Origin: Pezizomycotina sp. ARF18
Lineage: Eukaryota > Ascomycota
Reading direction: 5' to 3'
DNA: 64,000 bases
Assembly: GCA_002224055.1 (NCBI GenBank)
Contig: AZLU01000213.1
Location: 1 to 64,000 of the forward strand
Positions within the stretch are counted from its first letter, which is position 1. Each line of letters starts with the position of its first letter. The notes beneath the pieces are model-generated. The model saw only the letters and a program-made list of their open reading frames with translations, made no database searches and was not told the DNA's origin. A program made the position numbers and the translations under genes. This document shows, piece after piece, positions 58,191 through 64,000 of the stretch.

Positions 58191-59158
58191 ATGTCGTCCT
58201 CATCAGTAGAGGAGCACGTCCTGCTCCAGGTCGACGGACCCGTCGCCAAGATCATCCTGAACAACCCGAAAAAGCTGAACGCCATGGGTAAAGCCGAATA
58301 CCAGCGGCTATCGTCCTCCTCCGCCAGGTTGCGGAGATGAAGGACGTGACGGTCACGGTCCTGATGGGCACGGGGAGGTTCTTCTCCGCGTACGTGTTCT
58401 TACTCTCTTCACTAGCATACCCAAATTTTGGGGCGCAAAACTGACTTTTACGTAGTGGCGCGGACGTAACGGCATCCCGCGGCTTCGCAGCCGGCAGCGA
58501 AGATTCGCCAAAGCACCAGATCATGCGTACCTGTACGTCCTGTCTCCCTCAACTTCAAACTTCCCCTTCATCCCTTTACATCACTAATTCTCACGTTTTA
58601 TCTCCAAACAGTCGCCGTAAACAACCTCGAACTAATCCGCGCCTTCCACGAGCACCCCAAATCCTCATCGCGGCCCTAAACGGTCCCGCAATCGGCCTCT
58701 CCGCCGCAATGATAGCGCACTGCGACTTCATCTACGCCCTCCCGCACACCTTCCTCATGACACCTTTCACGTCCATCGGATTAGTCGCCGAGGGCGGTTC
58801 CTCGTACATGTTCGCTAAACGGATGGGTTTACCGCTCGCTCAAGAAGCCCTCATCGGTTCGAAGAAGATCACCGCGGAACGGTTAGCGGGCGTAAACTTC
58901 ATCAATAAAATATTTCCGGAAAGCGATACGGAGACGTTTAATAAAGCCGTGCTGGCGCAGATAAAAGAGGACTTTGGCGATCATTTAAACAGTGAGAGTA
59001 TGATGCTTGTTAAGAGGAGTATTAGGGATGCGTTTTTGCCGGGTCTGGAGAAGGCGAATCTTATGGAGGTTGTGGGGGGTGTGGATAGGTTCGTCAGCGG
59101 CGTGCCGCAGGCGGAGTTTGAGAAGCTGGCGAGCGGGAAGAAGAGGCATAAGCTTTAA
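58191..59158 (+). CDS. Peroxisomal enoyl-CoA isomerase (ECI-like, PTS1)
   Basis: This crotonase-fold enzyme is predicted to convert 3-enoyl-CoA to trans-2-enoyl-CoA so that unsaturated fatty acids can enter beta-oxidation. Exon 1 from ATG 58191 reads MSSSSVEEHVLLQVDGPVAK, IILNNPKKLNAMGKAEYQRL, then after a one-base loss near 58318 QVAEMKDVTVTVLMGTGRFF. Introns 58389-58455 and 58527-58611 are phase-consistent, giving SAGADVTASRGFAAG and QIMLAVNNLELIRAF. Exon 3 (58612-59158) carries LIAALNGPAIGLSAAMIAHC (oxyanion-hole strand), FMTPFTSIG-like text and GLVAEGGSSYMFAKRMGLPL, whose Glu sits where peroxisomal isomerases such as yeast Eci1 have their catalytic glutamate. The last three residues, HKL, form a PTS1-type peroxisomal signal. 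The length, about 270, is normal. Enoyl-CoA hydratase or another crotonase activity is less likely because a second catalytic Glu is not evident. Confidence 0.88.
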
Positions 59159-59825
59159 GTGTTAGTGTATAGAGTTCTTGGGGGGATATGCGGAAGGAGG
59201 CCGAGATAATTTGTCATTTGTGTTACATATCGTCGCAGTTTCCCGCTCGGATGCATGGGTAATATATATCTTTTGGATGAATTCAGGGAGAGGCGTGTAG
59301 GCTGTTCCTTGTCAGGCTGCCCCGTTGCCATTAAAGTTTCTGTGTATAACCGTAGTTTTTGTGCTACCCGCGGAAAACATCAGCCGTTGGCACATGCATC
59401 AAATCAGAAAAGACCTCAGCTCAGTTGGAAGAAAGAAAGCGACATGGTAGATTGCCAGCGCTACTTTAATAGACTCGAATGCGAAGAGGTATATTTCCGC
59501 TAATTGCTTCTCACGCTAAAGATTTTGAAAATACTCTCTAAGATCTAAGAAAAACAAACAAGAATGTGCCAAAAGGAAAAAGAAATAACGATGTATGAAA
59601 CTGCATTCAAAACAAATATGAGATGTTAGCGTAGTGATTGATAGGTATTAGTATGTATGGATGTAGGTTGAGAAACGTACCAGTTGGAGCTCGCAGAAGA
59701 TCTACTCCTACTGATATCTGTAAACATATGCTCTGTGAGAGTAAACCAAATTGTAAGAAGAGCATTATTTTAGAAACCCTGAACCCCATTCCTCCTATAT
59801 CGCTCCCATAATCTTTTTCATACTA
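59159..59825. other. Convergent 3' flanks
   Basis: No gene; 3' flanks of the isomerase (plus) and the first paralogue (minus). Confidence 0.5.
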
Positions 59826-60604
59826 CTACTCTCTGGAGTAAAAATACCTCGACAGTCCCACTATAAAGCAGTTATCTTCCTCGTGTATATCCAGGCTCCT
59901 GACGACCCAAAAGTACTGCTTCGCTTCGTCGTCGTGCTCCCTCGCCTCGGCCGCGTCCATCTCCCGTATGCAGTTGTTGAGCGCCGTGACCGCGTGCTCG
60001 GGAAGCTTAAACAGGAGCTGCGTTATCTTCTTGTGCGGGGGGTTCTCGGAGGACTCGTCGTTAAACATGTCTTTGACGGCCGCGAAGCTGAGGATGGTGT
60101 GGGAGTCGGGGTTGCTGTCGGCGAGAGCTTGAAGTACTTGTAGACGTAGCCGCTGGGGTAGGTGTAGTTGGGCCGGTTGGCGACGTACGGTGGGGGTTGG
60201 ACGGAGGGGATCTGTTCGAGGTCGTGGGCGGTCATGGAGCGTTGTTGTTGTCATTGTTGTTGTTGTTATTGCGGTTGTTGCTGCTGCTGCCTTCGCCGTT
60301 GTTCTGTTCGTTAGTATTAGGGTTGTCACTGGCGGCGTTATTGTTGCGGGTTGTGTTTGCGACGAGGGCGGCGGCGGGGTTTGTGCTCGGGTTAGCTGCA
60401 GAGCTGCCGTTGGCGGTGGCGCTTGCGGGGTTGTTGTCGCCATGCTCGGAGCGCCGTCTGATGATAACGAAGCGGAGGAAGGGGGCCGGGAGCAGGACGA
60501 CGAGGAAGAGAAGGGTTCCTGGTGACGCTAGAACTCGATTCTCCAGCTGCCCCGCCTCGACCCTCATTCAAGGAGAGGGGATTGAGGTTTGGAGGCTCAG
60601 GCAT
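59826..60604 (-). CDS. Uncharacterised paralogue A (Asn-rich linker, WVVRSL/GLSRYFY end)
   Basis: I do not recognise the family. The best start is ATG at 60604 (MPEPPNLNPLSLNEGRGGAA). A long Asn/Ala/Thr low-complexity linker follows, read best in the frame giving NNRNNNNNNDNNNA. Then comes a folded-looking region: MTAHDLEQIPSVQPPPYVAN, NYTYPSGYVYKYFKLS, DSNPDSHTILSFAAVKDMFN, KKITQLLFKLPEHAVTALNN, CIREMDAAEAREHDDEAKQY and FWVVRSLDIHEEDNCFIVGL, ending SRYFYSRE. Frame shifts occur near 60480, 60230 and 60130. The region from YP to RYFY aligns almost without gaps to the gene at 63.1-63.8 kb on the same strand, which argues strongly that both are real. No signal peptide or membrane segment is seen. 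Confidence 0.65.
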
Positions 60605-61193
60605 CGCGAGAAAAAGGACCGACGAAAAAAGCGAGCTTGAGAAGATACCAAGCAGAGAAAGAAGAGCGGATCGTGAGGTGAGGAGGAAACGTCTGCCTTT
60701 GCTTGAGAATCGAACTATGAGGATTCTGGAGGTAAAACTCGAAAGGTGAGGAGAAGCAGGACCCTTAAAAGTGTCGGATTTTTTTGATGGATGACGTTTA
60801 GGTTTCACGATTCCGCCTTTCTTGTTGCTGTCGGCCGTCGGATCGTCCAACATTCTTTATTTATTTATTTATTTTTTTTTTCTTGAGCAACAGCACAGAC
60901 GTTTTTTGGGAGAGGGTGGAGAGATTTTCCCAAAACAAGCAAAGGCGACAGGCTCCACTCCCCAACAAGCGAACGAATGATAATGTCGATTGCCGACCTG
61001 CAAGGGTTTTTATCTTGAATAAGGTAAGTAGTTGAGTAGTATCGCGGTAATTAGCAGCGTTGCAGCTTGTAGGTTTGTGCTAAGGATGTTAGTTATGGAT
61101 TGAATTTGTATGGTTGGTAATGCGGCTTTGTGCAGCAAAATCGAAGGAATCGATTCTACTAAATGAAAAAAACGGATGCACAATCCAACAGCC

Positions 61194-61216
61194 AAAAAAA
61201 AAAAAAAAAAAAAAAA
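61194..61216. repeat. Poly-A tract (23 nt)
   Basis: Uninterrupted A run. Confidence 0.9.
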
Positions 61217-61596
61217 GGAAAGGAATTTACCTTCTTCTGCCTTTAGTTTTGGCGTCGCTCAAGCGCAGGTTCCTGAATTGCTTCTAGGCGTGCTCGTGCG
61301 GCGCAACTACGGAATTCCCAGAAACCATGCGCAGCGTCCTCTCGGGAAAAAATTTTGAAGCTTTATTTCCCGCCATAGCGAGGGATGGTTTGGAACTTAA
61401 TCATCTACATCATGCACACTATCTGCAGAAATGGTATACATTTTCTCTGAAATATGAGGTACCCTTTTTGGTATATATTATTAATTTGATAAGACAAGGA
61501 ATTAGAGATTACAGGACTTGCTACTGCGCAGAGCCGTAACGTGGATGTACTTATATATACGGCTTCCACGTATTGATATAAACAAAAGTCAACGCC

Positions 61597-61632
61597 AGAG
61601 AGAGAGAAAAAAAAAGAGAGAGAGAGAGAGAT
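61597..61632. repeat. GA microsatellite
   Basis: GA repeats interrupted by one A run. Confidence 0.85.
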
Positions 61633-63089
61633 AGAAAGTGGAAGTATTACCAAAGTAAGATATACCTTTTTGAGAGAGTAGAATCCTTAGCCCTAAATCC
61701 TGACCGCCTTGTATGATCGATACGGACCGGAAATGGCGTAACACTTTGACTGGATATCTAGGTCAAAGGTCGGAGAAGCACCTCGACCAGCCCACCGTGA
61801 AATCATTCCGATAGGGAGTTACCAAACGGACGACCCAAGAGTACTGTCTATTGGTGTATTCTTCTCTGCGGCGGCAATTTGCATCTATGTCACGTGCGTA
61901 TGCAGTCGGTCAAAGCATTGAGCGCGCTGTCGGAAAGCTGACTCAGCATTCCCATAACCTTTATATCCTTGCTCATCGTCTTCCCGGAGCATATCTTGCT
62001 TGGCGTTAAACGTGTGAATTTGAAAGGTTTGACATCATTGCCTTCGTCGGCGTTTTGGCACAATCAGTTTGAACATCTTGAAGACGTAGGAATGTGGATA
62101 CGTCAGCTTCGATGAGGTCTTGCTGGCGCTTCGTGGTAAGGCGGGGATCAGGGCGACGCTTCGTGCTGAGAGTCGCTATCAGTGGAGAGTTTGGAGTCGT
62201 TGTCCGTTTCACGCCCGATGATGACGCGGGCGACAGAATTCTGCAGAGCTTCGTTAAGTAAGTTGAGCCGATGTTTTGCTGGTTTGACATAGTGAACTGG
62301 CTTCGACGTTGATCCTCGAGGTTGTGAGGATTTGGTGGGGGAGAAGGGAGGAATGGTGTTTCTTCGAGGATAAAAGGTTTGCGATGGTTTACATGGGAGA
62401 GACTATAGTAGGATTGAACTGCGATACATAGAACATAGAGATGTAGGAAGCTCGAGTGTTCCGGAGTGAATAGCGTTTAATTGTTTTTCTTGGTAGCGGT
62501 GTAGCTGTGGAAGTTGGTTGTAGGTCGAAAGAAAAAAAAAAAAAAAAAGAGAGAAAAGAAAAGAAACCACAAGCACACTTCATTTATACTTCTTAACTAG
62601 ATAGAAAAAACAATAATCGAGCAAAGAATTAATATAAATCAATTATTATATAAAGCAGCAGTTTTTTGTTTAGAAAATTTAGAAATTTAAAGTATCTTCT
62701 GTTACTCTTGAGCTTTTCTAAAGCATCTCTGGAGCCCTCTTGACATCAGTCGTCCTTCTGCCTTGCCGGAAGGCTGCCTTCGGGAGTAAAGATATAACTC
62801 GATTGATCTTTTCTTCATTCTTGTTTCGTTCCTTTTCTTTTATTCATTTCGTTTTTCTCTTTCGTTCCCAGAGCTTGAACTTGAGAAGACACTAAATTGC
62901 TCGGGGAAGTATCGAGCGTCCTCCTCGAAGCTAGATAGTTAGCATTGCACAACTATGTAGCGATTAAAAATGAAGCCATATAAGAGTCTGGAGCCGACAT
63001 TACCTTTCAACAGCATACAGCGCCCGAAAAAGCACGAAGATTTTGCAATCAGAGACATATTTCAATACCCTCTCCCTCAATTCTCCCCG

Positions 63090-63838
63090 CTAGCCATACC
63101 AATACCTCCTCAACCCCGCCGTAAACCCACCTCCCTCATCATCGAGGCACAGCTTCCGCAGCGTCCAGTATGAGTACCCGTTCCCCGTCTGCCTCTCCGT
63201 CGTATCCGTAAATTCATATTCTCAATCCAGGCGTACAGCGCCGGCAACGCGTCCGTCCTCAATTTTCCCAACTCAGCACCTATAAACTCCTGCTGCCCAT
63301 CATCCATGCCTCCGCCAGCAGAAAACGAACCGGGGCTCCGCGGCGAACGTGTGCGTGACGTAAGCGCTCGGATTGCTAGTGGAGAGGGAGAAGACGGCGT
63401 AGACGTGGGGAGGGTAGGTCAATCGTCTTTATGTGAGAATGGTTCCGTGTTGTATGCGCCTGTGCGAGTGTATGTTCGTATTCGTAGTGGTGAGATCGGT
63501 GTGGTACGGCGGTGGTAGATGGGTGATGGCGCGCGGGAAATCCGGATTCGTAACGCGCAAGTGCCCGTTGCGTAGTGGGCGTCGGCGGCGTTATCGGCTG
63601 CGAAAACGGCGCGGAGAGGCGTGGTGCTGGCCGCGCTGCTACCCGCTGCCGCTGTCGCTGATGATTCGAGGAATAAGGTATGGGTGTCATGCCGAAGGAG
63701 ACCACCCTTTCCGCTCTGTCTGCCGCTGGCCGAAGGGAGGTCGTCGAGGAGGTTGCGGAGCCGGTCTACGTCTACAGATACGTCATCGTCCTCGCGCTCG
63801 GGTATCGTCTCGTGCGTTGATCCTCTGGGTTTAAACAT
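63090..63838 (-). CDS. Uncharacterised paralogue B (WTLRKL/GLRRYWY end)
   Basis: Not a named family. From ATG 63838 it reads MFKPRGSTHETIPEREDDDV, VDRLRNLLDDLPSASG, HTLFLESSATAAAGSSAAST, then in shifted frames FAADNAADAHYATGTCALRI and TNPDFPRAITHLPPPYHTDL. The C-terminal domain follows: YPPHVYAVFSLSTSNPSAYV, THTFAAEPRFVF, GAELGKLRTDALPALYAWIE, NMNLRIRR, GNGYSYWTLRKLCLDDEGGG and FTAGLRRYWYG, with TAG at 63090-63092. The YP.VY..F.LS, SNP, FAA, KL..DAL.AL, YW.LR.L and F..GL.RY.Y positions match paralogue A. At least four frame shifts occur (near 63700, 63540, 63300 and 63190). Protein length is about 245. Confidence 0.65.
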
Positions 63839-64000
63839 CGCTTGCTGAACGAAACTAAACGGAGGAAAGGGTTTATATAATAATAATCGAGCGAGTAGAA
63901 ATTCATAAAAAGGTGCGAAAGGGAAAATTAAAATTATTCTGGATAACTTTGAATATCAATCCTTTCTTTTATATAATTATATTGCATTGTGTTATAGTCT
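63839..64000. other. 5' flank of paralogue B
   Basis: AT-rich upstream DNA of the minus-strand gene; nothing else is seen. Confidence 0.5.

Larger units (their letters stand above)
60605..63089. other. Spacer between the two paralogues
   Basis: It contains a TTTA run (60855-60875), A23 at 61194-61216 and a GA microsatellite at 61597-61632. A 94-codon minus-strand ORF at 62006-62290 (MSNQQNIGSTYLTKLCRILS...) has no recognisable motif and may be chance. No other gene is supported. Confidence 0.45.

Noticed and set aside
1-64000. Biosynthetic gene cluster around the decarboxylase or a CRISPR-like array
   Set aside because: No NRPS, PKS, P450 or methyltransferase neighbours are seen, and no regularly spaced repeats occur; the genome is eukaryotic.

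Overview
The window is nuclear DNA from a filamentous ascomycete (Pezizomycotina). Spliceosomal introns of about 55-135 nt (GTAWGT donors, CTAAC-type branch sites, YAG acceptors) interrupt many genes. The recognisable products are eukaryotic or fungus-specific: an RGS-LOV photoreceptor, Som1, TAF8, Dbp3, Ipi1, a GPI-anchored aspartic protease and a PTS1-bearing enoyl-CoA isomerase. I cannot name the genus. Gene density is low (about 20 genes in 64 kb), and the spacers are full of long poly-A/T tracts and microsatellites.

Almost every conserved gene has its reading frame shifted one or more times, and in several cases the change is one base in a short homopolymer. Essential single-copy genes are affected (TAF8, DBP3, IPI1, ESS2), so I read this as residual indel error in a long-read assembly rather than mass pseudogenisation. 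Gene coordinates below are therefore locus spans, not single ORFs.

Layout: ESS2 splicing factor (+, 0.4-1.9 kb); a spacer holding a short stray copy of the ESS2 3' end; a large uncharacterised protein (+, 6.5-8.4 kb); a GPI-type aspartic protease (+, 11.7-13.5 kb); an acidic coiled-coil protein (-, 17.8-19.2 kb); a candidate small secreted cysteine-rich protein (+, 23.2 kb). A compact block follows: TAF8 (+), SOM1 (-), XRCC2 (+) and a group II PLP-dependent amino-acid decarboxylase (-), from 24.7 to 30.1 kb. Next come a multi-pass membrane protein (+, 32.3-33.2 kb), a long gene-free segment, a possible small gene (39.5 kb), the RGS-LOV photoreceptor (+, 43.3-46.0 kb), a roadblock dynein light chain (-, 47 kb), IPI1 (+, 47.6-48.7 kb), a small zinc-ribbon protein (+, 50.3-50.8 kb), DBP3 (+, 51.5-53.3 kb), a second gene-free segment, peroxisomal enoyl-CoA isomerase (+, 58.2-59.2 kb), and two minus-strand genes (59.8-60.6 and 63.1-63.8 kb) that appear to be diverged paralogues of an unrecognised family.

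The genes do not form one pathway. DBP3 and IPI1 both serve 60S ribosome biogenesis and lie 3 kb apart. ESS2 and TAF8 are core expression factors. The points most worth following are the RGS-LOV photoreceptor, which keeps its photoactive cysteine codon right beside an intron, the unrecognised paralogue pair, the secreted cysteine-rich candidate, and the almost abutting SOM1/XRCC2 start sites.
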